DNA of 64,000 bases, taken from the NCBI GenBank assembly GCA_030141605.1, contig JAQGDQ010000149.1, positions 188,001 through 252,000 on the forward strand. The letters are read 5' to 3'. Below, piece by piece: positions 12,996 through 23,900 of this stretch (positions are counted from its first letter, which is position 1; each line of letters opens with the position of its first letter). The position numbers and the translations under genes are program-made. Below the pieces are notes generated by a model, which ran no database searches, was not told the DNA's origin, and saw only the letters and a program-made list of their open reading frames with translations. The stretch is from Tubiluchus corallicola. Lineage: Eukaryota; Priapulida; Priapulimorpha; Priapulimorphida; Tubiluchidae.

Positions 12996-15900
12996 ACAAA
13001 TCTTATGTTGATATGACAAATATGCTTCCCAAATGAAATATAACGTAGAGGCAAACACGAACTAGAAAATATTTAACATGCTTTACGAAATATTTGATAA
13101 CGAAGTAAATGAATTATCAATTAAATGAAAGCAAAACATTGACAGCTGTAAATATATTAAGTAAATAGTTCGATTAGCATTATCATTTAAGTGAGCTGTA
13201 TTCAAGTGTATTAAACAACTTTTGTGACTTACCATAAGCTAATTTTAATGACTTTTGTTTCACAAACCTATGTTCACAACATTTTGTAGCTTCTTAAGCA
13301 CTTATTTAATTTCAGGTTGTAACTTAATAAGGCCGCAAGCAGCATTAGAAATTCAGTTTGGTATGTTATGGCTTCCACACAGTCTGCAGTTGGCTTCTTT
13401 CGTGACGTCACATTTCCGAGGCTGGAGCTGCACGCACAGTGTTGACAGAAATGCTGTGTTGGTGCTGATACTGCTGTACGCGGGTTATCCGAATCTAGGA
13501 CTTGAGCGAAGAAGAAAAGGAGAGCGAGAGAGAAAGAAAATACCGCTGCCGCCAACCGTTCAACCGTATATGAATTATGAACTAACGCTTTGGTTCGTAA
13601 AATAATCATAAAAAATAGTATACGCGTGAAGATTTTCAAGTCATGATGTGCAAAAATTTTCGAAAATTGCACAATTTAGTGCGTCGTTCGTAAGAACCTA
13701 TTAAAAGAATGCTGCTTAAAAAACAAATTGCTTTAGTTACGAAATAGTCCGGTCTGTCAACCAAAAAAGGCAATTTCATCAAAATTTGGCCTTTAACAGA
13801 CCGGACTAAAACATATGGTTTGCTTTTCGGCGTAACTGTATTGTACATCGTTGATGAAATGAAAATACTCCAGTATAAAGTATTCCAGGTATTATGCAAT
13901 AGGTACAGCGGTGATAAAAAGAAAATATCGTTCAAAGTATGATGGCCTCACTTTTTGTAAGGTCAGGTAAATATCAAGGACCTCGAGACCTCCCATCTTA
14001 GCGTAAAGTTAAATGAGAAACACCCGCACTGACCTAACGTTAAATTTGTTGTAATTACTATATTCCTTGAACTACCTACGTATTCTTCAACTCTTTATCA
14101 GGGCAAGGCAGTTAGCACTTAACAGCATAAGGCTAAATAGATGAACAGTAATATAAACACGTATTCACTTTGGAAGACTGAAATGGTTTGTAATGCGTTT
14201 TTTATATATAAAATCACTTTATGTTAATTTATTCTTGCACAAGACTGATCTTTTGTCACACACAAAACTATAATTAATGTAAGCCCTACATGCAAACCTG
14301 TATGCAAACCTATACAGATTTTATTATTAACACCCCTTTTGAAAATATTATTTGAGCTGCAAACAAAGTTGCAACTGCAGAAACAAAATAATCATCAAAA
14401 ATTACTTTAACGATGACGTCGTCTAACAGTTTTAAATGTCCATCCGTTCTGGTACAAAAGAACCTTATTCAAAATTTAATTAACGTTAATAATTTTTCCG
14501 AGATCGCTTTAATGTTGTTTATCTTAGCTTAACTTTAGTTTGAGTCATTGTAATTTATAACAGGCTTTTAGTAAACCGATATAGGCCAAGTTAAAAATTA
14601 CAAGAGTTTAAAGCAAATACTATGCAGTAACACGGTATTCCAAAACATTTTTTGTATTATTTGCTTAGACATCAATCGCCAAATCGTGCAAATTGTTGTT
14701 ATTCATATACATTATACAAAATGAGCAATATCGTGTTATACTGAGTGAGCAATAGGGTGTGATTATCTTCATCACGGTTACTTATAGTGCAAGCTTTGTA
14801 TGGATTTGACATCTAATGTTTTGATTTATCTTTTAGAAATTACTTTATAATTATTCTTCAATTCGGGTCAAATTCCGAATTAAGTAAAAACAGGAAATGA
14901 TTTTTCGTTTAAACAGCAAAATCAGAGTTGATCTACGCAGCCTTTAAACAGCATTAATAATGAACAGGAATTGAACATTTCAATTTTAAACAAAAGTAGC
15001 TCGATTATACAAATCTTTGTTTAACCTGTGTATACACAGAATTAGTTAACTCTGTTATTACCACAATTTAGGATTACAATTAAAGATAGTTGGACAGATA
15101 AATAAAAGGTGGTCCTCGCTCATCTGGAGAGTTTTATACGTTCACGAATCACGAACTAATTATAGCAACAACATATTATTTAAATTTATAGTTCCCAAGG
15201 GAAGCAGGTTTGCTAAAAATTTTGTTATGGAGTGTACTAGTCACACAGGTCCGTTCAATTCCACAGTAAAAGCAAAAATTCATTCTAATATAGGTGAAGG
15301 GGCTTAAAAATAACAAATAAAAAGTTCCTTTTGATGGGCCGCCTAGTCAAAGTCAGTGGGGTTACTATAATTTCATATTTTCCTACTCCAAGTTTGGGTC
15401 TATTTCGTAATTACCTTTCTTTATAATTTGGTATATACAGTGTTATTATGTTTGTATAGTTATCCGGTCTTACAGACGTTTTTCTAATTTTGATGTGAAA
15501 AGTTATATATAATTTTTGTGGTCTGCATAACACTGATGTAGTATAAAGGTAAGAATTACTATTATGCACACAGGATTGCTAATAAATTACAGTTATATGC
15601 ATGCCAATTATATGATTATGATTAGCACTTACTCTGCCCGTAATCATGTAATACCTGGTCAAGTTTTTTTCGAGCATTTGCAGTCTGTCAGAATTACAGG
15701 TACAATGATTATAGTCAGAACATCGTGAGCTGATTAAGATTTTGATAACATAAACGAATAAATCAATAAACAACTGCAATCTGTTTTGCGTGGTTAGACC
15801 TTGAGCCATTCTTTGTCGGCACTTACTAACCGAGTAGCTGTGTTACATACCCCGTAGGCCTACTATTTTTAAATTACAACAGTAGTCAGTTATTTATTTG

Positions 15901-17570
15901 TGTCTTGCTGTCCGTGTTATTTGTTCTTCTTAGAATTCTTTGGAGTTTGTTTTTTGTTGCTTAGCATCTTACCTTGAGATTTTTACACGTTAGCAAAACA
16001 ATCTAGCCACATTTAGAGGAGATGAATTCTTAAGAACATCGACAAACCTTTGCTAATAAGCTAGTCTACCCCTTTACCTTCACAAAAAATATTACCAGCA
16101 CCGCACTGCATCACAGTTTACTTTCGCTTACGAGAGAACAAAATGGCTCATGCATAACAGCAAAAATTCAGAACACTGTAATAAAAAAATTTGAATAAAC
16201 GTTATTTGTTTACTGTACGCTGTTGCCTGTTTCAAATACTTAGACAAAAAACAACCGGAAATGAGGAAAAAACATACGATATAAAATATATGTAGTACAA
16301 CAATGACAAATATACACCAAGAAGGGCAGCGTTTTTAAGTTCTAGCATATTAAACTTCTACGTTATGGACGTTTTAGTCGTCCATAGTAAGTAGAACGTA
16401 AAAATTTTATTTATTGCCGAAATTTCGCCAAAATAATACTGCGTGTTTCAATTCGCACGTTAAAAAAATTAATTTCTTTCCATCGTTTGCAAGAACAAAC
16501 TTGATTTCAAAGTGATTACTTATCTTCTTCAAAACAGTTCCACAAGGACGGAGTAGTGAGAAAAACTCTACAATAATTGAGCCATTTATTTATAACTAAG
16601 TAGTAAGACAAATAATAAAAGAGAAAATAATTAAATAATAATGAAAGGTGATAGCTCGCAATGGAACAGTAACCTCTGTCTGACCGCCACTTACTATCAG
16701 AAAGTAAACATTTTGTATAAATCTATAGTGTACGAGTTAGCAATAATGTAATAGACAGAACTTGGAGTCACCTTTACTTTTATGCTTACAATGCATTTTA
16801 TTACGATGAAGTTTGGCCAAATCTCAGCTTTAATAACAGTAACTTAGGGCAGATCGCGGGCAGAATGCTAAATTAGCGTCTGGCAAACTAAAAAATTCTA
16901 GCCTCAACTGTCTATCTGGCTTTCTTGTCCAAGAATTGTTGGAAAGAATGTATTTTTTGACAAGAGATGGGGCGATCTTCCAACGTGCAATTGCACATAC
17001 GACGACTTTGATTTCTACTGATAATTTTTTTATGTAATATGATCGTTTATAATGTACGTTTTTAACTAAGTGTTTTTTCAAGTAATAATTTATTTACAAT
17101 ATTATTATGTACAAATATATACATAAATTTTACTCTTGCACAATTAACAGATTATTTTTCATTTCAAAGTGGCTAAAATTGCAAATTTGCTTTTGAAGGT
17201 ATTAACACAATGCTGTTTTAAATCCTCTCTTTACCAGCAAAAGTTTGCTAAACACTTATGGAGTAAATATTACTGGCAAAGTTAGCTATGTTTACTTATA
17301 GTAAAAATTTTTATTACGTAGGAAATATTTAATAAATAATATTTTTGTTCTTAGGAATTATCTCCATGCTTTTTTGGGACTACATTAAAAAGTACTAGTA
17401 ATATGGTGTCAAGCTAATGTAAAGCTGTGAATTCCAGTTAGAAGTACGATTAATCTTGTTATATTTTTAAGTGAAATTGCATGAAATTTTAAGTGAAAAC
17501 ATTCAAACATCATTGGCAGCTACAACGGTACTTACTAAAATGAAGCGACTCTTTAAACATGCAAAAACTT
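12996..17570. other. No supported gene
   Basis: Holds the 13745-13808 hairpin and a moderately GC-rich patch (13400-13570) with a CRE palindrome (13403-13410). There, overlapping frames exist on both strands (116 and 132 codons) without recognisable content. The rest is AT-rich. Confidence 0.5.
13745..13808. other. Strong hairpin (miRNA-like or foldback)
   Basis: The 13-bp arms TAGTCCGGTCTGT and ACAGACCGGACTA pair perfectly. An inner helix AAAGGC(C)AA continues after an asymmetric bulge, with a loop of about 12 bases. Total length is 64 bases. It could be a small hairpin RNA precursor or the remains of a foldback element; I see no other copy in the window. Confidence 0.6.
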
Positions 17571-17988
17571 AAAGCACAAGAAAACCATTCACTTAACTAA
17601 AGCTTAAAAAATTCGTCTTGAAATTTTATACCACTTACATACTGCCTTTTTGCATATAGGACTTGTGTCGGCAGTAACACTGTATAAAACATGTAAATTT
17701 AAACTCCCGCAATGACCGTTAGGTGCAACCATCTTGACGATAAGTTATTTGAAACAAGTTTAGATAACACTGACTAAAGTTTGAAAAAATAATCAGAGCA
17801 TTCGTAGGGCATACATCACTAAGTAAAATTTCAAATTACTGTATCTTGTCAATAACATTAAAAATACGCCTTTTCAAACAAAAAAATCCTTTCAATGTGA
17901 GTATGACGTACGCATAAAATTGCTATAAAGTAATATAATTTTTTAAGGCAATTTTTCTGAAGCTTACTTCAGGTACCCCTTTTCTTGT
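17571..17988 (-). repeat. Dispersed repeat family 2, copy A (418 bp, internally deleted)
   Basis: The reverse complement aligns with 34420-35032 from end to end, sharing GTACCTGAAGTA, GACAAGATACA, CTACGAATGCT, ACTTATCGTCA and CTGCCGACACAAG. It lacks about 190 bp present in the middle of copy B. Both ends carry CAAGAAAA in inverted orientation, which looks like a short terminal inverted repeat. It is probably a MITE-like DNA transposon derivative. Confidence 0.85.
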
Positions 17989-18800
17989 TCTAAATGTATA
18001 AATTTAAATTCTCACACAAATTTGACATTTCTTAATTCATTTGTTGCCCCACTTCCAACCTGGCATTTAAATCATTTCTTATGTATCTCAGCCTGCATAT
18101 GGTATTCCTTTCTTTTGCCATACAGTTGACATGTGAATACTAATTTGACAATTTATTTGAGCCTTTATCCGAAAATTTTTCTGCATTTTGTTTGTGTCAG
18201 TTTGTGATGCTTTGTGTATTTTATATTATTTTATATTTATAGGAAAAAGTATATAATAATTTCCTTTCTGCTAATTATCACTTTTGCGGTGACAGTGAAA
18301 GAGAAATGCAAGTTCTGTACACAATGGCTGGCAGTGATGCAATAATTTTTAAAGTTAGTAACATGGGTCAGCTGTTAGGCTACAGTTTAATAATGTAGCA
18401 TGTTCGCAGTTGAGCTTTAGTTAACTTTTTCACATGAGAAATAATTATTATTAATTGCCTTGGACGGAGGAAGTTAATAGAATATAATATTGCAAATTAG
18501 ATACTGGCTTCTAGAACAATGAAAATGCAAGTATGAGGGACAACGTTATTTATAAAGTAATCTCTACTTAGACATTAAATGAAACAAGCAGAAAAGACGG
18601 TTATTGAATATCTGTTAAAATTGGCATATCTAGATTAGTCCAGTACGTAATGTATATTATATAGTTTTGCAAATCTCCAAAAAATTTGAACAAAATTTCA
18701 TAAGGAACTGGACTAGATGTACATTGCCTTGTAGGTTGAACCTGTAATCAGAAAGCAGGTTGATTACCCAATTCTCCCAAAAAAATTTACTAATTATAGA

Positions 18801-19113
18801 TTATGAACAACAATTTGCACTAACATCAATGGTACCATTAAAAAAATTATCACTATGTATCTGATTTTCCATGGCATCAGGACAGTATGTAAGATTTTCA
18901 GTATAATTGTCTTTTTCATTGGCATTTGGTAGCAGTTCTTTTTTACCAGAGTCTATTGTCGTAATAACCGTCAGATCACAATCACCAATTTCTGATCCCT
19001 CAATTTGTGAACTAACATCAACATCAAATTCGTCGTCTTCATCAAAGTATTTGTCCTCAGCATCTCTTTGTAGAATGTCTAAGTCGTCATATTCGGCATT
19101 ATCATCTACCGCA
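18801..19113 (-). CDS. ccdc97: ccdc97 exon C (C-terminal, acidic)
   Basis: Begins after the acceptor TTTTACTTTTAG (AG at 19115-19114) and runs to the TAA at 18803-18801. It starts SAVDDNAEYDDLDILQRD and continues AEDKYFDEDDEFDVDV, the hallmark end of the CCDC97 domain. A further ~60 residues to the stop have no clear counterpart in the human protein. It is acidic throughout the first half. Confidence 0.9.
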
Positions 19114-21416
19114 CTAAAAGTAAAATTGAAGTGATAATATCAGCAAGTACCAGGCAGTAAACAATGTAATGCTCAAATGCGGTTAAAATTTGAAAGAATT
19201 TTCTAGTTGTCCTAAAATCGAACAAACCGACTAACCCTGCAGTTTGCTTATGCTAAACTGTGTTGATTGTAAAAATATAGTACCTGGATGGGGTGACTGC
19301 GATCAAACATAATGCCATTAGTTACGGAACCAGAACATTGATTCTATTGTCAGTATTAGTGGTTTCAATTTCATTTGAATAAAACTGTTCCAGGAATTTT
19401 AAAACTAAAGTTAGTGAACTAGAGTTAAGAAAAATGCATGCATTTCATAGCATTTTGTTTAAAATTGGCTACATGTTGCAATATTAAATGAGTGAACATT
19501 AACAGCTGCCTTGTTGAGTTTCTAAATTAGCATTTATCAATTTGTTAAATTGTGACACTTGCAAAAACATCTCAGGCATTACACTTCAATTGCAAGAACC
19601 TGCTTTTAACAATCCACTTAAGTACCTATAGTCAAACTCCGCCTCATTTCCACTTAAAAATTTTTCTTCCATAAAATGTCGGAATTCAGACCTCAGTACT
19701 TGCTTTTCCCTCTCATCTGGTTCAGATTCTGAAAATGTAAAATACAGCAGTTAAGGTTTAATACAAATCAAAAGTTAACTTAAATACTCACTACCTTTCT
19801 CTCAGGATTTTCTCAAGATAGTAAGTTGTATGTCAGTTAGTTATGTTTCTGATACATATGGCTCATGAAATTCAGAAATTTTTTGTCATATCATAGTACT
19901 TTCACTTCTAGTGTGGTTAATACAACAATTCAACATTTAGAATGCTTGTATGATATAGATAAAGTGATTTGAAGGTACAGGTTAGGTGATTTAACAAATT
20001 AAATATATGTTTTTTATCTGGCACAGCTCTATTATACATACAAATGCACAATAATCACATTAACACATTAACTCCACATAGAAATATAATGTATGTTCAG
20101 CATCAGATAGGGGCGAGTTTTAATCACCTTTTCACAATCATTTGAACTATGAAATCATCACATACTGAACAAGAAACAAACACTAATGTAAGTATTACGA
20201 TTTTACATTTGCTAACTTATTAAACTTAAGAATTAATTTGAGTTAATTTACAAACAAAGTGTCAAGACCCAAATTATCCAAAATGTCAACTTAAGAACAT
20301 AACCTTACCAAGACAAAGAATTCGAATAAGGTTTGATGACAGAAAAGACATGTGCAGCACTGAATAGAATTAAATATTTGTTATGGACTGTAAATGGAAA
20401 ATGGCAAACTAAATTTTGCAGTGTTTTAAAAGCTTTGGTGGTTAAACGAGCCTTCTATTAAACAAAAAGCAGTGAAGTGAGAATATAAGAGAATTCTGAG
20501 TATTTAATAGTAACACATAGAGTATCTATAATTACGAATGCTTACTCCATTTAGCTGTGCTAAATCACTGAGCAGACTACTTCCATCAGTACGACAATAT
20601 AGCTCACATATTGCCAAATGTTTTGAGAATCACAGAGTGAAAAAACTGACATTAAAAATCCAAATTATTTCCATAAGTGAAGGGCATAGATGCTGAAGAG
20701 GTATACTTACCATTTGCCCTACTTTCATCTTCTGAGTCAGTTTCTTCCTCTTCCATAGCATCATCAACTTGTTGTTCCTGTAACCAGCGCTTGGCCTCCA
20801 TTTCTTTATTTTCCATTTGACTCAGTATTAAAGACGATAGGGAATCAATGTTAGACAGTTTTTCAAATGCTTGCAATTCTTTTTCTTCCTCACTTAAATA
20901 CTGACCAACCATCAATTCATATGCAGCTGGATCTCGCTTCATCATTAACTCTTCAGAAAAATAACCATCTTTTGTCAATTTTTTTAAAGCTTTGTACCGT
21001 CGATTTTTCACTTGTTGCTTGTAAGAGGTAAATATTTTATCCTTATGAAGATTCTGTATTTGTTTAATGTAAAAATCAGCTTCGTAGTCACCTTGCAAAT
21101 ATTTAAAGTTTACTAAATTTTCTACAGTTAAATAAGACCAGAATCGTGACAAAAACACAAGAGGATTTCTTTCTAAGATGTCTTTTGCTATTTTGTACTT
21201 ATCTTCTTTTGTGAGGTCTGCATCACCTCGCTGCTGACTCTTGAAATAGGCATCACTTTCAGCTAAAGTCATTAACATGCTTTCTATGGAACAAGTTGCT
21301 AATTGACTAGTTTTTTTAGTTTCGTCATCATCTGTTTCTGAAAAGTCAAATTCAAATATTCTAAAAATTATATTACACAAAAACCATGCTAACTTAGTTA
21401 ACATTTTGTTTTGCAT
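18801..21416 (-). CDS. ccdc97: CCDC97 (DUF2052) orthologue, three joined exons, N-terminus uncertain
   Basis: Joined from exons 21416-20711, 19728-19626 and 19113-18801 with consistent phase (1, then 2) and GT-AG introns of 982 and 512 bp. This gives 373 residues and a stop; the human protein is about 340. Features matching CCDC97: DADLTKEDKYKIAKDILERN followed by PLVFLSRF, GDYEADFYI, VKNRRYKALKKL, GYFSEELMMKRDPAAYE, GQYLSEEE, a coiled and acidic region with MEEEETDSEDE, then LRSEFRHFMEEKFLSG, NEAEFDY, and DDNAEYDDLDILQRD with KYFDED. Known: the human protein has been found with SF3b/U2 spliceosomal components, but its molecular role is poorly defined. Conservation starts near residue 40. The first 25 residues are hydrophobic and unlike the family, and acceptor-like AGs occur inside them, so the real N-terminus probably lies in an unseen upstream exon. 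A possible AATAAA on this strand is at 18152-18157. Confidence 0.93.
19626..19728 (-). CDS. ccdc97: ccdc97 exon B
   Basis: A 103-bp exon after the acceptor TTACATTTTCAG (ending at 19729) and before the donor ACTATAG|GTACTT (GT at 19625-19624). It encodes ESEPDEREKQVLRSEFRHFM and continues EEKFLSGNEAEFDY. This matches the human CCDC97 segment running from an SEER-like start to DGDFDYS in order and spacing. Confidence 0.9.
20091..20300. repeat. Dispersed repeat family 3, copy 1 (in ccdc97 intron)
   Basis: Starts GTATGTTCAGCATCAG and includes CATTTGAACTA, CATACTGAACAAG and AAAGAATTAATT-like motifs; a direct counterpart lies at 21602-21815. It falls inside the intron between exons A and B of ccdc97. 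Confidence 0.75.
20711..21416 (-). CDS. ccdc97: ccdc97 exon A (main DUF2052 exon)
   Basis: Encodes the LTKEDKYKIAK, NRRYKALKKL and GQYLSEEE parts of the domain and the acidic EEEETDSEDE run. The donor is at 20710-20709 (ATG|GTAAGTAT on the minus strand); reading through it gives 18 non-conserved residues to a stop at 20652. The 5' edge is doubtful: the sequence ATATAATTTTTAG ends at 21361 and ACTTTTCAG ends at 21338. Either could be the true acceptor of this exon, which would make the ATG at 21416 intronic. Confidence 0.88.
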
Positions 21417-21601
21417 GGATTTACTTCAAATTAATAACAAAAAACACTATTATTTTGCATAAATAAGAACTGATATCAATTGTGACAATCTATGAATGAG
21501 ATACAGGGTTCATTACCGCAAGTGTACAGTAATCACATCAATAAGCATAGCAGCATTACAAATTTGCACAGAGCTTCTTAGCTTCACAAAGAAGTATACA
21601 T

Positions 21602-21815
21602 GTATGTTCAGCATCAGGTATGGGCGATTTTTAATCACAATTTATTAATCATTTGAACTAAGAAATCATAACATACTGAACAAGCACTAATATAAGTGTT
21701 GTAATTACAAATTTGATAACACCAAGTTATTAAAATAAAGAATTAATTGGGTTAGCATATAAACAAAGAACTAAATTTTTTTCAAGATTTGGTAAGGCCC
21801 AGTGCAAATGTCACC
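21602..21815. repeat. Dispersed repeat family 3, copy 2 (upstream of ccdc97 exon A)
   Basis: Direct copy of 20091-20300, about 1.5 kb away on the other side of exon A. Shared sequence includes GTATGTTCAGCATCAG, ATCATTTGAACTA, AAATCAT and CATACTGAACAAG. Similarity fades gradually at both ends. Confidence 0.75.
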
Positions 21816-22121
21816 TTATGCATAATATACACAAAAACCATTTCCAGATAAGGATGATAATGGGAAAGTCAGGTACATTCAGTCAGTTATACATTAATAC
21901 AAAAAGCCAGAATCTACATTCCATGTACTATAACAAAGTACTGCAATTATGGTATTTTTGTAGTAATGATTTAATTACAAGTTTATATACGAGTATCTAG
22001 GTACCTATATATTTACTGTTTACCCATATAGCTTACCACTAATAGTTTAAAATATTATTAATAATGCTGAATTTAGTTTTCAATGTATTTTTTTTGATAA
22101 AGAATAAAGAGTAAGGAGTAA
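21816..22121. other. AT-rich spacer upstream of ccdc97
   Basis: May include the missing first ccdc97 exon further upstream; none recognised. It ends at the retrotransposon fragment. Confidence 0.4.
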
Positions 22122-22760
22122 ATGGTAATATATGTCACTTCCCATATGGCTCTGCAGGCCGCAATCAATGCCCTTGAAAAATGGGCCTACTCAAATAAAA
22201 TGCCAGTCAATAAGCAAAAATCTGAAATAAAGAAATTTAGAAGTGGTGGCCGACTTTCACGGAAAGACATTACTTATTGTGGTAAAAATTTAGAAATTGT
22301 ATCATCCTTTGGTTATTTAGGTATAACTTTGAAACCCTCTCTTGTGACCACAATGCATTAGGAAAGAATTGCCGCAAAATGAGTGACACACACCCTAAAA
22401 TGCCTGCATTTACTACCTGTCGAAACCGCACTACGTCTGTTCAACTTGTAGCACTGAGAGTCTTTGGGACGACATGTCATCTGCAAATTTTTTTGAAACT
22501 TGATTGGATTAAAGAAAGGTTTTTGAAAAGGGAATTGGGCCTATCTGTAAATATATCAAACACAAAAAGTTTCTTGCTGTGTAATGCAGAAAGGCTGAGC
22601 ATTGAAATTTATAAAAACTTCAAAGTATCCCAGACTCAAGAATTCTGCAAATGTTTAGAAAAAGCCGAAGATGAGGTAAACTCAGTAGAGCTGGCGTTCT
22701 GTAATATACCAGCAATGACCCAAAATGAATAGAAAGACCCAAAAGGCAGAACCGACATGC
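22122..22760 (+). mobile_element. Non-LTR retrotransposon fragment (end of reverse transcriptase and 3' region)
   Basis: Conceptual translation gives LQAAINALEKWAYSNKMPVN followed by KQKSEIKKFRSGGRL and FGYLGITLKPS, the segment that follows the catalytic box of jockey/CR1/R1-type reverse transcriptases. A stop at 22359-22361 and frame changes follow, with further C-terminal-like sequence (ALRLF, LKKGF) to about 22700. The catalytic box and everything upstream are missing. This is a dead 3' fragment; the clade is not determined. Confidence 0.7.
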
Positions 22761-23514
22761 TGTGACAAGACATGAGGTTCATGGGTTCTACCATAAAATC
22801 CGCTCCAACTAGTGCTTTGATCCACAACAAATTTGTGTTTTAAATTACCACACCTGGTGAAAGAAAATAAATATTAAAAAAAGACCAAATGTGGGCAATG
22901 GTTGGGTTGTGACGTAATGCATTAAATAAGTCATTCATGCTATATTTCTCCGCACAATCAGCTTTTTCCACCTTACGAAACTATGAAAACTTCATTACTT
23001 ACTTCACTTTGTTTTAATCCAAATTGATCAAGAAGTGCATTTTCAATGTCAAGAAAGATGGTGAGATACTAGAATTACCATAAATTTACTTTAGTCTGAT
23101 GCATAACACATGATAACCAAGGCATTTTTTGTTGGTTTACATTAGTGAAAGTAAAATAGTTGCTCTCTATCAGTAATACACAGAGGAAAGATGAACGAGA
23201 TTTGTTTTCTTAACTTGAAATACAACCAGCAGCTGGGGCCAAGAAGCTCATTTAAGTTTTATTCTACAAAAGAACCTGTTTGTTGCTGGATTGTAGGAAA
23301 ATGCAGCTGATTCATCAGCTAGACAAGCGTCAAATGAAGCTTTGTTGTTGCAAGACAATTCAGTTTGCATGTTTGCTTGTTTCATGTTGTAGGTTATTCC
23401 AAGCGGAACATGTATAAATAAAGCACTTACACAATGTTTTCTAAACTCAATCACCTCAGGCATTTGCAAGAGGGGTACATATGAAATACCTAAACTTATT
23501 TTACTTACACCTCA
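22761..23514. other. No gene seen
   Basis: AT-rich spacer between the retrotransposon fragment and the GGTTAACCG-ended element; one 73-codon chance frame. Confidence 0.5.
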
Positions 23515-23900
23515 CAAACCTAACCGGTTAACCGTTCCCGATGATGTCATACATATATGAAAATATCGAACACATATGACTTGTACAAGCGGTGCACTTC
23601 AAATCTAGCTGCACCAGCGAGAATGTCCAACATAGCAGCATCCTTGTAACATACACGAGTGAAATATTTTTTGCAGTTTACCATTTAGATGCTTCTTAGG
23701 CAACCATATTAATTGAAACGATGTTGTAAATAGTACAATTTTACGTAAGCAGGACATTGCTAACTGTGGATGGCCACTCAGAAAAGACACAAGGTTTCAT
23801 CAATACGAATACGTAGAAAACTTGGCTAAATAACGGTTAGCGATTTTCTAAATGGTTACACCAGTTAGTGGTCGGTTAAACGGTTAACTGCCTCAGCCAT
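23515..23900. mobile_element. Possible hAT-like MITE with GGTTAACCG-rich ends
   Basis: The two ends carry GTTAACCGTT in inverted orientation (23527-23536 and 23879-23888), within AACCGGTTAACCGTTCC on the left and GTCGGTTAAACGGTTAAC on the right. Short internal frames have no recognisable function. Target-site duplications were not identified, so the boundaries are approximate. Confidence 0.45.

Noticed and set aside
13255-13672. Overlapping frames of 116 codons (+) and 132 codons (-)
   Set aside because: They lie on both strands of the same slightly GC-richer patch, with no known motif, splice context or homology I can recognise.
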